From Muricea muricata (Eukaryota > Cnidaria > Anthozoa > Malacalcyonacea > Plexauridae): 64,000 bases of DNA. The stretch is from contig OY979717.1 of the NCBI GenBank assembly GCA_963855995.1, positions 20,249,906 through 20,313,905 of the forward strand, given 5' to 3'. A program made the translations under genes and the position numbers. Every line of letters starts with the position of its first letter. The stretch's first letter is position 1. This document shows, one piece after another, positions 1 to 11,763 of the stretch. A model generated the notes under the pieces. The model saw only the letters and a list, made by a program, of their open reading frames with translations, did no database searches and was not told the origin of the DNA.

Positions 1-480
1 AACTTGTCAACGAAAACTCGTTCGTCGTACAGACGCGTTTGTGAACTCGTCAAGAAATTTGTCAAGGAAAACCGTGGCTTTATTGTTCTAATGAGCTCGT
101 GCCATTCATGACGTCATGTATTTCTGTCTGATTTCAAACCAAAAATGGACAGGAGACATGAAACACACACACATGGCCTGTTACATTACGATTTCTTATG
201 ACAACTATGTTTGTAATAGCATATTCCAGTAAGTCGGTAGAAAATGAAGACCAGCTTCTGTCAAGGACAACAAGATGAATGCCTCGAACATAGTCAACTG
301 TAGAAATATGGGATTTCTAAACGTTCCTTATGATATATTTTCCATTTCAAAAAAGATGATGTAAGTAGTTGTTTGCCGCTGTTGTTTTGTGTCAGAGTTT
401 CACATTGTCATTTTCACCTGATAAACTGTAACGATTCATCCAACTGCAGAAATTAATTAAGATTAATAAATCATACTATT
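1..480. other. No feature recognised
   Basis: AT-rich sequence. I see no exon with convincing splice sites and no repeat structure. If the LRR/EGF-like gene that follows has leucine-rich repeat exons, they were not recognisable here and may lie upstream of the window. Confidence 0.4.
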
Positions 481-484
481 AAAA

Positions 485-805
485 TGAAGATGGTTTTAAA
501 GCACTGGATTAACTCTTACTGGATTAAGCAGAACAGCGTGGAACTAATAGAGTTATCCAATATAAAAAAGGTGTAGTTTAGATCAATAAGAAAGGATGAA
601 TAAGGGATTATCTATACTGGTCCTCCCAGAAGAACTATTCAGGACTGATAGAGCTATCCACTGTAATTAAAGTTAGTTTAGTTTAGGTTTCGTGTTGTTG
701 TAACACTGGATCAATCGGGATGATCCTTATAACTAGACCTCAATTAGGAGAACACTTTAAAACTGATACTCAGAGTTACCCAATTTAATTAAAGTTCGTT
801 TAGAT
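485..805. repeat. Degenerate ~100-bp tandem repeat, about three units
   Basis: Three diverged units each contain a version of 'gagttayccaatataa' followed about 15-20 bp later by 'agtttag' (near 550-575, 650-680 and 770-800). Each also has a preceding 'actggat...' segment. Spacing is about 105-120 bp. The decay suggests an old satellite-like duplication. Confidence 0.4.
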
Positions 806-1178
806 TTTTTCTCATTCACCGTTTAAGCTAAACGCCTTAAATACAACATATTTTCAGATAAACTCAAAGTAAAGAATTTTTGTAGATTAGGGAATGCATG
901 GTTCTGCAAATGGAGAATGAAGCGTATGCCGTTTTCAACACAAAAGGAGAAATGTAACTATGTATTTGTTTTTATAATGTCTGCATGAAGACATGAAACA
1001 AGTCATGTCCTTGTGACAAGGTGATCACCAGGAAATTAAGACTACTTGAAGAGCGCATCTGTTGTGCATAAATGAGCGAAAATGACCGATGTTTGCGGAA
1101 CAATGTTTCCTGGCTTGCTCGAGCTTCAGCCAGTCAACTCATTTTGTTATGTCGCTTTTGTTATGTTAACACTTTTAG

Positions 1179-1360
1179 TAATATGCACGCAGAGCTTATT
1201 TGCGATTGTGATGTAGTTTGGCTTATCCGACGTTTAAAATCCAAAGCAAATCGACAGCGTTTTGCCGATCATTTGGCATTAATGTGTGATTCATCGAAGA
1301 AGATTAAAGTTAATCTACCCGTTACCAAGTTCACCGAAAATGACGTGTGTTCACAGAAAG
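1179..1360 (+). CDS. Exon of LRR/EGF-like membrane protein: LRR C-terminal cap
   Basis: The exon runs from a strong acceptor (pyrimidine tract ending in ag at 1177-1178) to a donor at 1361 and ends in phase 1. It encodes the signature of a leucine-rich-repeat C-terminal capping domain: LICDCDVVWLIRRLK followed by a second cysteine pair region (LMCDSS). The open frame extends upstream to an ATG at 1072, but the acceptor at 1178 places the CDC motif just inside the exon, as is usual for this domain. The next exons are phase compatible (EGF-like exons at 1703 and 2524). I infer that this is the membrane-distal part of a cell-surface LRR-EGF-TM protein. The LRR repeats themselves are not visible in the window. 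Confidence 0.6.
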
Positions 1361-1702
1361 GTTTGTGCTTTTATATATGCTAAACTGGGAACCTACACAT
1401 GATTTCTGGAATTTATGAGCGAAATGTTGCCATCACTATAAGATGCAAAATTTTGTTTATTAACTGAGTTTTCTCCAGTCGTCGTTGCAAACAACGTTCT
1501 TTCCTTTTGAAAGCTCCAAATCGTTGCAAAGAACGACCTGGTCGATCTCGTAAAACAGAAACATGCTTAAACACCGAGAGAACAAAATTCAAATGTATTG
1601 GTGAGGGTATAGAATAATAATTAATAATCTTCCATTCTTTTATCCTATATTGCTTAGAATCACTGCGCATTTTTTGCCCCATGCACTGTTTACGTCTTGC
1701 AG

Positions 1703-1825
1703 ATATCAATGAATGTTTATCTGGAAGTCGCGTGTGCGGCCGAAACCAATAGTGCCGCAATTAGGAGAATGGTTACGAGTGCCCAAGCAGACGAGGATAT
1801 GTGCGAGAGAAAGAATTGTGTGTTC
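1703..1825 (+). pseudogene. Decayed calcium-binding EGF-like exon (two in-frame TAG)
   Basis: Acceptor ag at 1701-1702 and donor GTGAG at 1826 bound a phase 1-1 exon that begins DINECLSG, the classic start of a calcium-binding EGF module, and ends near ELCV. Two TAG codons interrupt it, and one of the expected cysteines after the GY-type motif reads as serine. It would truncate the protein if spliced in. It is therefore either skipped or a sign that the gene is dying. Confidence 0.6.
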
Positions 1826-2124
1826 GTGAGTTAAACTAAATTTTAACCTAAGCAAGAAGAACGAATTCTATTAGTACTACTGAAAAGGGTATCTTAAAGT
1901 TCCAGTAAAGCTGCATAGTTTGATTGCACAATAGGAGTTATCCGTTGATAGAGAGGTTTAATTTTATGATTCTCTCACACAGCTCCAGATCCATGCAAGA
2001 ACAAGAAGAGTCTTTGTCTCACTACTATTAGATCTAAAGCTATTCGACCATCGAAATACGAAATATCACATCACTATGTACTACAGTTGAAGCGTGTAGT
2101 TCAGTTGAATATCTTTTAATGTTT

Positions 2125-2290
2125 CAGACATTGATGATTGATTAATGCTCGTCAGGAGATTATACATGTGGTGTCAAAGAAGAGTGCCACAACGAAAAAT
2201 ATGGTCTGTCGATGCAAAAAAGACACAAGGATCAAAAATCATGTTTGTATTTGTGTCTTTTTTGCCATGTTCTTCGTTGTGGCACTCTTC
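2125..2290 (+). pseudogene. Probable second decayed EGF-like exon
   Basis: After a good acceptor (tttcag near 2121-2127) the frame starts with D-I-D-D and then TGA where the first EGF cysteine (TGT/TGC) would be. Further cysteine motifs (DYTCGVKEEC, then MVCRCKKD) appear in other frames. That implies at least one indel. The same stretch also forms an imperfect hairpin, so part of it may derive from a foldback repeat. Confidence 0.35.
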
Positions 2291-2329
2291 TTTGTGTAGA
2301 TGTTACCATCAGAGTAACGCCTACCTACA

Positions 2330-2460
2330 GTGTGACAATATCTGGTATATTTTTTTACCAGATCGAGTTGGATGGGCTTGGACATTCCCCCCTGTTGTAA
2401 AGATTTGAAACATTTAGAACAGGAGGGGGTGGTCCCACCAAGTCTAAGCAGCTTTGGTAA
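2330..2460. repeat. Imperfect foldback repeat
   Basis: The segments around 2385-2397 (run of C followed by ctgtt) and 2417-2428 (aacag followed by a run of G) are inverted complements. They are flanked by further complementary tracts (ttttttaccaga against tttggtaaaaaat). It looks like a short non-autonomous foldback element. Confidence 0.4.
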
Positions 2461-2523
2461 AAAATATATATTGCATAATTATGTGGTCACACCGCCTACC
2501 TACAACTGACAACAATCTTGAAG

Positions 2524-2658
2524 ACATTAATGAATGCAAAACTAGCACTCATAATTCTGGCGCGAATTCTTATTGTGTCAACACAGTTGGCGGATATCTT
2601 TGTCGTTGTGCTAAAGGATACGAGTTTGTTTATAATGGGAGAGTTTGCTTGATAAAAG
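2524..2658 (+). CDS. Exon of LRR/EGF-like membrane protein: calcium-binding EGF module
   Basis: This is a phase 1-1 exon (acceptor ag at 2522-2523, donor gtagg at 2659). It encodes a complete EGF-like module with the calcium-binding start DINEC, a cysteine spacing typical of the family, the NTVGGYLC core and the C-x-C-x-x-GY ending. It is fully open, in contrast to the decayed EGF exons at 1703 and 2125. It joins in frame to the transmembrane exon at 4093: the codon split by the intron becomes Val. Family knowledge: such modules are extracellular spacers or ligand-binding units. Confidence 0.75.
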
Positions 2659-2780
2659 GTAGGATGTTTGTTGTTGGTGTGTTTCAAATCTGTATGTACA
2701 TTTAAAATTAAAGGACTTTTGTTTTGTAAGTATACTTGCCATAAAAGTACAATGTGTTTGAACGAATAGGAATACCAAGT

Positions 2781-2915
2781 AAACTTTGTGGAAACACCAC
2801 GTAAATTTGTCATCGCAAAGCGCTTGATCTGTAAGCTTGGATCTTCATTAACACCAATAATGAACAAGGAACTGATGAAGATCCAAGCTTACGAGTGTTT
2901 CTACAAAAAAATATA
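2781..2915. mobile_element. Foldback MITE, family A copy 1
   Basis: Inverted arms include 'gtggaaacaccacgtaaat' on the left and 'gagtgtttctaca' on the right. The inner hairpin is 'taagcttggatcttcat' against 'atgaagatccaagctta'. A related copy lies at about 4414-4570 in the next intron region and shares the terminal 'gtagaaacaccacgta' motif. Confidence 0.6.
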
Positions 2916-2984
2916 CGAGTACTGTTGTTCACCATGCAAAACTACAAAAACATGAGGTATACCGTTTTTAACGAGATATACAGA

Positions 2985-3370
2985 ACATTAGTATAATTTC
3001 TTTAGTAAATAATGGTTTTCAAGCATTTTGATTGGTTACATGACCAGTAAATATGAGGCATTATTTACTAGTTGGCATTTTTTAAAAGTGGCCGCCAATG
3101 AGAGACGTTTTGATGTATTATACTTTTGCCAAAATTAGGAAGCGGAGAAAAATTGCATTAATATAAACTTAAAGAATACGAACAAACTTTGATGTTAAAC
3201 TATCTTAAGGTAATAGATCGTATGCAAATACAGTACCTTATTAAATACTTTTTTACTATTTAAAAATTACAAGTAAACTATAGTCTTTGCTCAGGAATTT
3301 TCAGAAGCAAAATGTATTCATAAAAGACGTCATTCATAAAATTTCTTTTTACTAAAGAAATTATACTAAA
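2985..3370. repeat. Inverted repeat, possible MITE remnant
   Basis: 'agtataatttctttagt' near 2990 pairs with 'actaaagaaattatact' near 3352. No target duplication was identified. Confidence 0.35.
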
Positions 3371-3437
3371 ACAATTATTCGCCTCAGGCTCAGTGATTAT
3401 GGTAAATATTCACCTCGACGAATATTCACCAATAATA

Positions 3438-3972
3438 CAGACCTTTAGCATTGCGTTTTTGCGGGGTACCGCAAACGTCAAACTGCAGTTTCGCGTTTGA
3501 CGTTTTCCGTCAAAGTTGCGACATTTTAGCAAAGCGTTTTTTTTTCAAAACGTGTAGCGGAATTTTGGGCAACAAACATGTCGGCAGCAAGAAGGTATTG
3601 TTTATATTGTTTTACTTTTTTATTTGCAACGCTTATTGTAGTGTTGAATTTTGAGAACAGCCGCCATATTGAATTTCATTCATGGTAATTAAGTGATGCT
3701 CGATGTTTGTGATAGGTTTAAACTAAACAGCAATATTTACAACACCAAATTATATTGCAAGTGAAAGAACACACTTTTTTCTGTATACCAACAACAGATA
3801 TACGCGAGAAAAAACAATATTCAGGCAAACAAAAGCTGAGGTAAACGACTTACCTGAAATCCTATACTTTGCCGTCGAAAACGCCAGAAATTTACGTCAA
3901 ACGCGACGGCAAGGACTGGTCACGTGATTTCTTGAGGTTGCGGTTCAAAAAAAACGCAATGCTAAAGGTCTC
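3438..3972. mobile_element. Tc1/mariner-type MITE, 535 bp
   Basis: Terminal inverted repeats (cagacctttagcattgcg at the left, its complement ending ggtctc at the right) are flanked on both sides by TA, at 3436-3437 and 3973-3974. That is the target duplication of Tc1/mariner elements. No transposase is inside. Confidence 0.7.
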
Positions 3973-4092
3973 TAATCACTTCCCCTCCGGCGAATAATTG
4001 TTGATTAGAAAAGAAAACGAACTATTTGGCTGTTAGTTCTATCGATTGCATCTATTCCTTATCCTGATTATGTATGTTTTTATCTGCTGTAG

Positions 4093-4201
4093 TGCATTCT
4101 GGTGAAAGTGGAAAAAATACCACTTTACTTCTTGTCTTCACGATTTCAATTCCAATAATTTTACTTGTCGCTGCCCTTGTTTTGTGGTTGTATTTACAAA
4201 G
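4093..4201 (+). CDS. Exon of LRR/EGF-like membrane protein: transmembrane segment
   Basis: Acceptor ag at 4091-4092 and donor gtatg at 4202. The exon enters in phase 1 and leaves in phase 2. After HSGESGKNTT it encodes a run of about 22 hydrophobic residues (LLLVFTISIPIILLVAALVLW), ending in YLQR. This is an obvious single-pass transmembrane helix. Entry phase matches the EGF exon at 2524 and exit phase matches the exon at 5258. I infer type I topology, with the EGF/LRR part outside the cell. Confidence 0.7.
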
Positions 4202-4413
4202 GTATGAAAAAACACTTACAATGTTTGAGGACGTCTAGCTTGGAGGAACAATAGCGTTCAAATTTATGCAATCCCTATATCTTTTGGGCTCACTTTCCAA
4301 ACTTCGTAACTTACAGTCAACTCTTGTTGTGGTGGACATTCAGTGGAAATTTAGTATTCCGCATATATTAGGGAGTTTTTACAGGTGCATGTAAAATGTC
4401 AATATAAAATAGT

Positions 4414-4572
4414 TGAAATATAATTTTGTAGAAACACCACGTACGTTTATTATCGCAGAGCATTATTATTAGCAGCACTGATCATATGCACTCATGAAGA
4501 TCCGAGCTTACGGATCGAAATATCTGCGACACTAAACTTACGTGGTGTTTCCACAAAATTATATTTTAATTT
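4414..4572. mobile_element. Foldback MITE, family A copy 2
   Basis: 'ttgtagaaacaccacgta' at 4427-4444 is inverted as 'tacgtggtgtttccacaa' at about 4539-4556. The AT-rich flanks are also complementary. It is the same family as the element at 2781-2915. Confidence 0.65.
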
Positions 4573-5257
4573 GATAGTCACCATGCAGTCATATAGGAAT
4601 TGAACTTATAGAATAGTTGAATTAATGTGTCTTAAGATGTCAAGTTTATATAAAATTCTAGTTGAGGTTTGTGTGATGATGAGTGTAAAGACAAGTCGAA
4701 CTAAGTCGAGAATCAGCTTCTATACAATGCTTATAAACAGAAGCAGTATAATATGTAAAAGAATCAATTTACTTTGTTTTTATTTATTTCGAGCACGCGT
4801 AATTATATTTATAGAAAATACTTTCAAGGTGATTGTTGTAACGAGAGAACATGTAAAATAAAAATGTTAGTTATTATATAGACAAGTACTGCATCAAGCA
4901 ACAGTCCGTATAGCGAGACGTTCGGAAGGCAGGAGTTGACTACTTGACTGTACATGGTACTGATGCTAGGGTTTTGTTTTATACTTGTAAGAACAACAAG
5001 TGGAAATGCCGTGAAGAAAACACGAAGAATGAAATTGATTTGATTTTAGAACAAACGAAAATGGTCGCACAACAAAATGTGTTCATGTATAATCCACAGG
5101 CGGGATACTGCCAAACCAAGCGAGTACCAAGACTATGCGCGCACACGGTGTCATTTCAAAGCGTTTTCAGACATAGCTAAACTGAAATTAAACAATATCA
5201 AATAAAAATGTCTTCAGGAGTTGTTCACAGACTTACTTCTTGTGTGTGCTTTTGTAG

Positions 5258-5327
5258 CACCCTGGACGATTATGTGATGATGTTAGAGGCATCAGAGGAA
5301 GAATTAGATTTTGATTGCGATAAATAA
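5258..5327 (+). CDS. Terminal exon of LRR/EGF-like membrane protein: acidic cytoplasmic tail
   Basis: The acceptor tttgtag (ag at 5256-5257) is followed by a phase 2 entry that completes a Ser codon begun by the TM exon. The frame reads TLDDYVMMLEASEEELDFD and closes with CDK and TAA. The stop overlaps an AATAAA. The tail is short and acidic; DDYVMM would suit a tyrosine-based motif. Other cytoplasmic exons between 4201 and 5258 cannot be excluded. Phase agreement across three exons is the main support. Confidence 0.5.
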
Positions 5328-8202
5328 ACACGCAAATAGCACATACCAGCATCAATCACTCTATTATTATCATCATATCCGTCGTTCAGAAATCACTTTG
5401 GCAAGTTTATCTATTATAGCTACAGGGCCCCCGGAACATTTCTATGAACGCTAGGGTACAGCTTATTGTAGTATGCCACTGATAACTATACTATAGGAAA
5501 GTGGTGTGCAGAAACATCCATTACAAGGACCAATATTCACAATTAAAAAACTTAATACTTCATAATAGTTGTAGCTTGAAGTCGCCAGGCAGTGTTTTTT
5601 TTTGCCTTGGCACTCCATCCATGCGTAATGCCTTAGCGCTTAATTGAACAGATTATGTTGGATTTTTAAACCCCCATCTACCCGCCAAAAGATCAGGTTA
5701 GAGTAGAAAAATGTTTCGAAACTGATTAACGTAAGTTGGGCCTTATCATGTGAAACATGGGATTCTTTAGGGTGCCCGCTTCATGATTCAAACAATTAAA
5801 ATCATAGGTCTAAGAAGGTCGGGCACTGGAGGTTTGTACTCCCCCGTGCCCCAGTTTGCTATAGTGATCTTTTTAAAGATAAAACAGTGGAGAAATACCC
5901 TGGAAAAGCGTGGCTTTATAACGTAGTGTCCCTCCAACTTCATGTTACCTTGTTCGCCCCTGATTAAAATTCCTTTACAAACAAGACCAGCCTCGTCCCC
6001 TGCGCTTTGATTTTCTTCTGATGTGAATTCTACGGCAGTGCGTGGCACGAGTCATGCCGGCGCGTAAGCGTATCAAAAACTGGAGCGCACGTCAAAAGTG
6101 GAGCGGACGTATTATTCTCAAATTGTTGGCCCGTAGACGATCTAATTTTTGTTAGAAATGGAAAATATCCATAGTTCTTTGAAAACAATATCCACAGAAG
6201 GCAAACTGATGTAAATTTCTTCTTATAAATATTCAAATAGATTTATAAACATTATCTTTGCGTGTTGCCGGTCAAGATTGATTACATGGCATAAGATATA
6301 AACATGTCTTATTATTGTCGTGATTTTCCTCGATCATTGTACGTAATTGGGACTATGTTTTATATATTTTTTGTTTACTCGTAAAAATAGTGAAAATATT
6401 GGGGGGACAGGTTCAATTTTTGGCGATATTTAATTGAATTTAGTGACAGCTCTGGGGATGAAGATCGGAGGTCAATGCGACGATGTCATTGCGCTCGAAA
6501 AAGTCATCTTTTCAACACAACCATGGTTAAGAACACCCTTTTCTCATTTCCAAAGGTCTAAAGGACTGGCCTTTCTAAGCCAGTAAGCACCGAGTAATCG
6601 CCATCATAAGCACCAAGTTAATTAATATCTTCGTAAAGGTTTATATTAGCATATTTGTACATCCGCCATCTTGAATACGGTTTCTGCCAGGCGCTTCTCC
6701 GACAATTTTCTCATTATTTCCCATGTGTGTGTATCCGCCATAGAACATCAAAGCGCCGGGGACGAGGCTAAAGCAAGGCAGCTTCTTCTTCGGACTTCGG
6801 AATCAGGAACAAGGAACTTCCTCGGAGCATGTCGACACAAAGTCGTAGCTTCGGCGTTTCTCGGCTTCCGACGGTGCTCGAAAATTTTCCGAATATTGTT
6901 TTTTCAAAATTTTTCTGTAAAGCTCGAAGATTTTTATCTTTGAAAGTCCTCTAAATTTTCATGCATCCTAACTTTGTTTGAGGTAATGTGCTTTATTTTC
7001 CAACATTATTTGTAGTAAAATACTTAGATTCCGCATGGATATTGATTTTTGAGGTATCGGACTGGAATTAAGTACAATATTCGAGTATTAAGTTTGTGCT
7101 TTCCAAGCATGGCTATGGTTTGGCCGTGGCCCGTGGTCGCATCTAAGATTAAGGCAATAAGGCTACCGTTTTCAGTTGAGATTAGTTCGATAATAATACC
7201 ACGAAATGCGTTATAGAAACTGAGTGAGGTCTTAAATTGTTGAGATTGTCGAAGGAAGTGTGCTCAGACAGATATCTATAGATTTGGTCCTGGTTCAAAT
7301 TCATTGAAAAAAGGCAAAACTTTAATTTTGTGAATTTCGATTCATCATTCGGAAACTTGCTTTCGACTGATGACCATTTGATTTTGTCAGTCAGTTGCAG
7401 ACTTGTCAGTCAGTTGCAGAGAGGAGGGGGGTAGCCTAAGTACAAAAACATAGTGAAAAAGCACTTGCAATCTGCTGGTCGGAACAGGGTGGCAGGAACC
7501 CTGGAGAATAAGGGTGGGAGGTGGATAGGAGGAGACAGAGCAGGATGTGGGAGTGGTGCAAGGTTGGGAGGTTAAAAATGAACGAGGAATGTTATGTTTT
7601 AATGACTTTTAGACTTGTTAAGACAATTAAACTTCAAACTATCAAATCCAAACACTGTGCAGAATGGCGAACTTTACGTGGTCTTTAGTTTTTGCACAAC
7701 GACATGCTTTGTTAACTTTTGCAGTTTGTTTGCGATTTCAGTTATCTATCTTTAATAGAATTCTTTGTAATTTGTTTGTAGATTGACAAAATGCTTAACC
7801 TCCTCGCAACAACTGACAGATTATGAAAAATGAAATTGTTAAAGGTATTGGAATTGAATGTACAATAGTGACTGTGGGGGAATTAGGGGTGGTAATTTTG
7901 AAAATTACAGTTTCAGTCTCGCTTAATTTGACCGTTACTTTATGGGTACACTGACCTTGGAATCTCATGTGCTCACAGCATTTTAATCTTAAAAAAGTCA
8001 AATAATGATGAACTGTGTTTTGAAAGAAAGTTAAAATCTTGTTTGGTTCAAATCAATTGTACTATGGCCAAATAGGTAATGAAAACACCTACAAAAGACT
8101 TCATTAAAAAATTTAAAACATTAAATCTAGCAATTTTACATGTTATGCCTTTAAATAACACAATCCCATCTTCAAAAATTGGTACCAAAGGACCACAGCA
8201 GG
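5328..8202. other. Gene-free stretch; one long-range inverted pair
   Basis: No convincing exon was seen on either strand. 'agcctcgtcccctgcgcttt' near 5990 is found inverted, with one or two mismatches, near 6748-6768. These may be the ends of an old insertion. Two direct copies of 'cagtcagttgcaga' lie near 7388-7420. Confidence 0.4.
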
Positions 8203-8210
8203 CTTATATG

Positions 8211-8780
8211 TAGGGTGAGGCAATATTTCGATATTTTGATTTATCGTGATATTTCCAATCGCGATTATCGTATCGAAGCTAAAAACTTGAGTGACGATTT
8301 ATCGAAATTATCGTCATGTTCGATGATTATGGTGATATTGCTTAGAAATATGTATATAGCTTGCTGAATCCTAAACAAGTTGAAAGTATCATTGCATTGC
8401 AGCAACAAATTTACCCTCAAAAAGTGTATTAGCAAGACATCAACTATTGTAAATGCTTTTCGTAGTAGTTGTACTGCATGTTCATAATTTAGTTTTCCTT
8501 CCACAAAACATGGAATAAAATTGAACAGTACATTACAACAGTTACATTACAACAGTTACAAACAGTAAATATTAGAGAAGAAAAAGCCTTCATATTACTT
8601 TAATCTGTTGTTGATTTGTCTTTAATAAGATTATATACAAGTTTATACATGCTTTGATATTAATTGTACTTGAAAAATATGGTCATTTCTTCTAATTCAT
8701 TAATCGCGATATTATCGATTATCGCGATATTTTACATGACAATAATCGTGAGTTGATTTTTTAAATATCGCCCAACCCGA
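8211..8780. mobile_element. hAT-type MITE, 570 bp, 8-bp target duplication
   Basis: CTTATATG occurs at 8203-8210 and again at 8781-8788, directly bordering inverted termini (tagggtgaggcaatat against atatcgcccaacccga). The interior is rich in 'atcgcgat' motifs. There is no transposase. The 8-bp duplication fits hAT elements. Confidence 0.75.
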
Positions 8781-8788
8781 CTTATATG

Positions 8789-10745
8789 CATGATTATACG
8801 AATTGAGACAATTTCGTTTTTACCTATTAAAAAAACTAAATTGGTTTTAAGCGTAAAGCAGTCAAGTTGGTCATTATTTCACTTCGTAATATTGGTTAAA
8901 CATAAGGAGATTGAGGTGGCTTTGGCAGAAAAAAATATTCATTACTATACTAAAATTTCAATATAACAATCAAACCTAGCTGCAGGAAGTATATTTCTAC
9001 TTTTTGATTAAAATGTTTCTATTATATGTACTATATCATATTTTTGATAAACAAAAATTTAAGACATCTATGTTGTTTCCTGGTTTACTATCTCAATCAT
9101 CTTTTGTTTAAGCTGGCTTTGAGAGTTCATTTGAAAGTTTGGAAAGTTCATTTGAAAGATTGGAAAGTTCATTTGAAAATCACAATAGTTCTCAATGTTG
9201 TATTGGACCCCAAAATTAAAAAATACTTTGTAATGTGTTATACTACCTGTATATCTTTGAAACAGACTTTGTGATTTTGTACTAGAACATTCCAACTTTA
9301 AGGTGAACTACTTATGTACTAGAAAAAAAGCTAGCATATTGTCTTTTGTTGCAAAGTGGAACTTGTTTCGAATTAAGATGAACTGATGCAGTTGTACTTT
9401 AACTTTATCTATTAATTACTTATCTTGCATGAAAAAGGACCACAACTTGCCAAATAAATTCTGTAGGTTATATTCAGTAGCAAAGAAAAGGTGTGAACCA
9501 TATTTAAAAGAATTTAAGTGAAAACAAGTTTGCTTGGACTGATAAAAAGTTGTCAGTATGCCAGATTACCAGATAAACAAGCAGCTCAGATGTTGGCTAA
9601 TAATGACAAGAAGAAACTACAAGTTTTAAGTTTGAAAGTTTTCCATTGATGCTTAGATACAGAGTTCTTCGTATCACACCAACTTAAAAAGGTTGTAAAT
9701 CACTTGAAGCTTTTAGTTTATACTAGGTAGTTTCAAATTTTATATATTTCTTAATCAACGTGCCAAATTTACCTTGTTGAACTGTCTTTGAAGGTCTTTC
9801 CTGAGAAAAAGTAAAACTGTGTGGCATTATATGGAGTAAAATAATTTAAATTAGTTTGAGAGTTTGATTTGATTTGAACAATTTGTTTGAATTGAACAAT
9901 TTTGACTTGTACTATTTACAATACAAGTGACCGTGTTGTATCGGATATACAAACCCAAGCTAAAGACGAGATATCTGACACAACACAGACGCAAAAAAAA
10001 ATACAGCTTATGTAAGACGAGAAAATGATTTCTTTTATGATTTGTTACTTTATGAGTTTCCTAATTGAAATTACAACATATTGCCTTTTATTGGAACTTT
10101 TCATATTGTTTGGTTGTGGTGAATTTGTATTTTGGCAATTGAAATATTTTTAAATTTGTATGTGTATTTCTTTTGCTTCAGTTCAACTGTTCAAGTTTAC
10201 ATTTCAAATAGTTCCACTTTGTAATACTTGTTTGGTAATAATAATACACATGGCCCTTGAATATGGTCTTTTCAACAAGTAAGTAAAGATAAGTTTATAC
10301 TTCAAAGAGATATGTCTTTAACCTGACAATGATACCTTCCAAAAAGACTAAATTTAAATTGATTCTGCAAATAGATTTTTTACTTTTCAATCCAAGATCA
10401 ATCTAAGTTATGTATTTCTACTTTTTTTGGGTCTCTTTAACATTGAAACTCAATTTTATATAAAGTAACTACACTATTGACTAACTTCAGTAGTTGTTGG
10501 GCAAAGCCAAACCATTGATTTTTCGGCAGTTTTCAATGAAAAATAGCATTTTCCCCAAAAAATTATGGTAATCAAAGAAGATTTTTAAGGTTATCCCAAC
10601 CAAATTATCACAATTTGTGCAGAAAGCTTCTGTTCTTGTGCCCACCAGAAGAGATGAGATGTCTGTGACTTCCTTTGTATTTTTTACTGAAAGATAGGTC
10701 GCATGCACTATTATGCAGTGAAAAGTGTAAGAGATTTGTTTCTGA
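8789..10745. other. Gene-free AT-rich stretch with a short tandem repeat
   Basis: Nothing gene-like was seen. At 9124-9178 there are three copies of a ~20-bp unit (ttcatttgaaagtttggaaa and variants). Confidence 0.4.
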
Positions 10746-10755
10746 AAAATGTCAT

Positions 10756-10911
10756 TGTACAGCAGTGAACTCAATATTACTGGAAGGCTACCTGAGGCGG
10801 GAAATTTGAAGCCAAACATCACCAGGCCCTCATCAAAAAACATGCGCGGCCATCTAAGGAATGTATACAAAAGCCAGCCGATAACTGTCAAAAATGGGCT
10901 GAAACACTTCT
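10756..10911 (+). other. Possible coding fragment repeated in inverted orientation
   Basis: The + frame reads SELNITGRLPEAGNLKPN and continues open to a TAA near 10911. A related peptide, NSELNITGRLPSVK followed by DLKPHF, is encoded on the - strand at about 11600-11763. The DNA similarity covers about 36 bp strongly (10757-10793 against 11726-11762) and more weakly beyond. I do not recognise the family. It may be a repeated exon or part of a transposon. Confidence 0.25.
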
Positions 10912-11502
10912 AAAGTTTTAACAAAATGTGATCGAAACGATGGTCAAATGACTATCTTTCAAACTTAACCTTCTTGACCAAATTTATTTAAATAAAAAGC
11001 AATTTTTACGCGAAAGCGTACAGCCAAGAGTGGCGATCGTCACGGCGGCAGAAGTTACTTTTCAATTTGGATTGTTATTCTTGTTTTTTGTCCCGGTATT
11101 TTAAGATTATTGGCTCTTTTTCCTTTTAATTAGTGTAGCTTATACGTATTTCAAGTGCTCTAAGACAAAGATAAATAAAAACCAACACAAGCACAGTTTT
11201 GACTACTCTTATATAATGATACAAAATTTTACAAACCGCGATTACTTTTTCCGACTTTCCGAAAGATATTAACGACGTTTCGATACGAGTTTTCGAAAAC
11301 TTTTTACTCTTTTCGCACATCCATGGCTCGGTAATCCAGAAACTTTATTGATTTAAGTCTAAGATCAAGCAACTGCGGCAAAAATTCTTTTCCAAAAGTT
11401 CCAAAAGCCAAAAATTTAAATATCTGAAGTCCAAAAACTTTGTTGAAATAATCACAATATCAAAGAACTGACCGGAGGTCTTTTCGAGCTCCTGTTTCCA
11501 CA

Positions 11503-11763
11503 TTACAACTTATCATCATAAGAAACTTGATTTCTCTTTATCATTTCGGTATTAACGCAGAATATGACTTGCTTCCAGGCCAAAAAAGAACTTTTCGTAG
11601 TGAAAAAAATACCAGTTTGTAATTCATCACTCCTTGTAATTAGCACGCGGGACTGTCGCGAAGCTGAACTCGCGTGAAATAACGCAAAATGTGGCTTCAA
11701 ATCCTGTATTACCGGCTTAACTGATGGTAGCCTTCCAGTTATATTGAGTTCACTGTTGTACAC
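11503..11763 (-). other. Possible coding fragment, inverted partner of 10756-10911
   Basis: An open frame of 86 codons shares the SELNITGRLP and LKP motifs with the fragment at 10756. No start codon context, splice pattern or known domain supports a function. Confidence 0.25.

Noticed and set aside
9124..9178. Possible CRISPR-like short repeats
   Set aside because: Three contiguous ~20-bp units without spacers, in a eukaryotic context.
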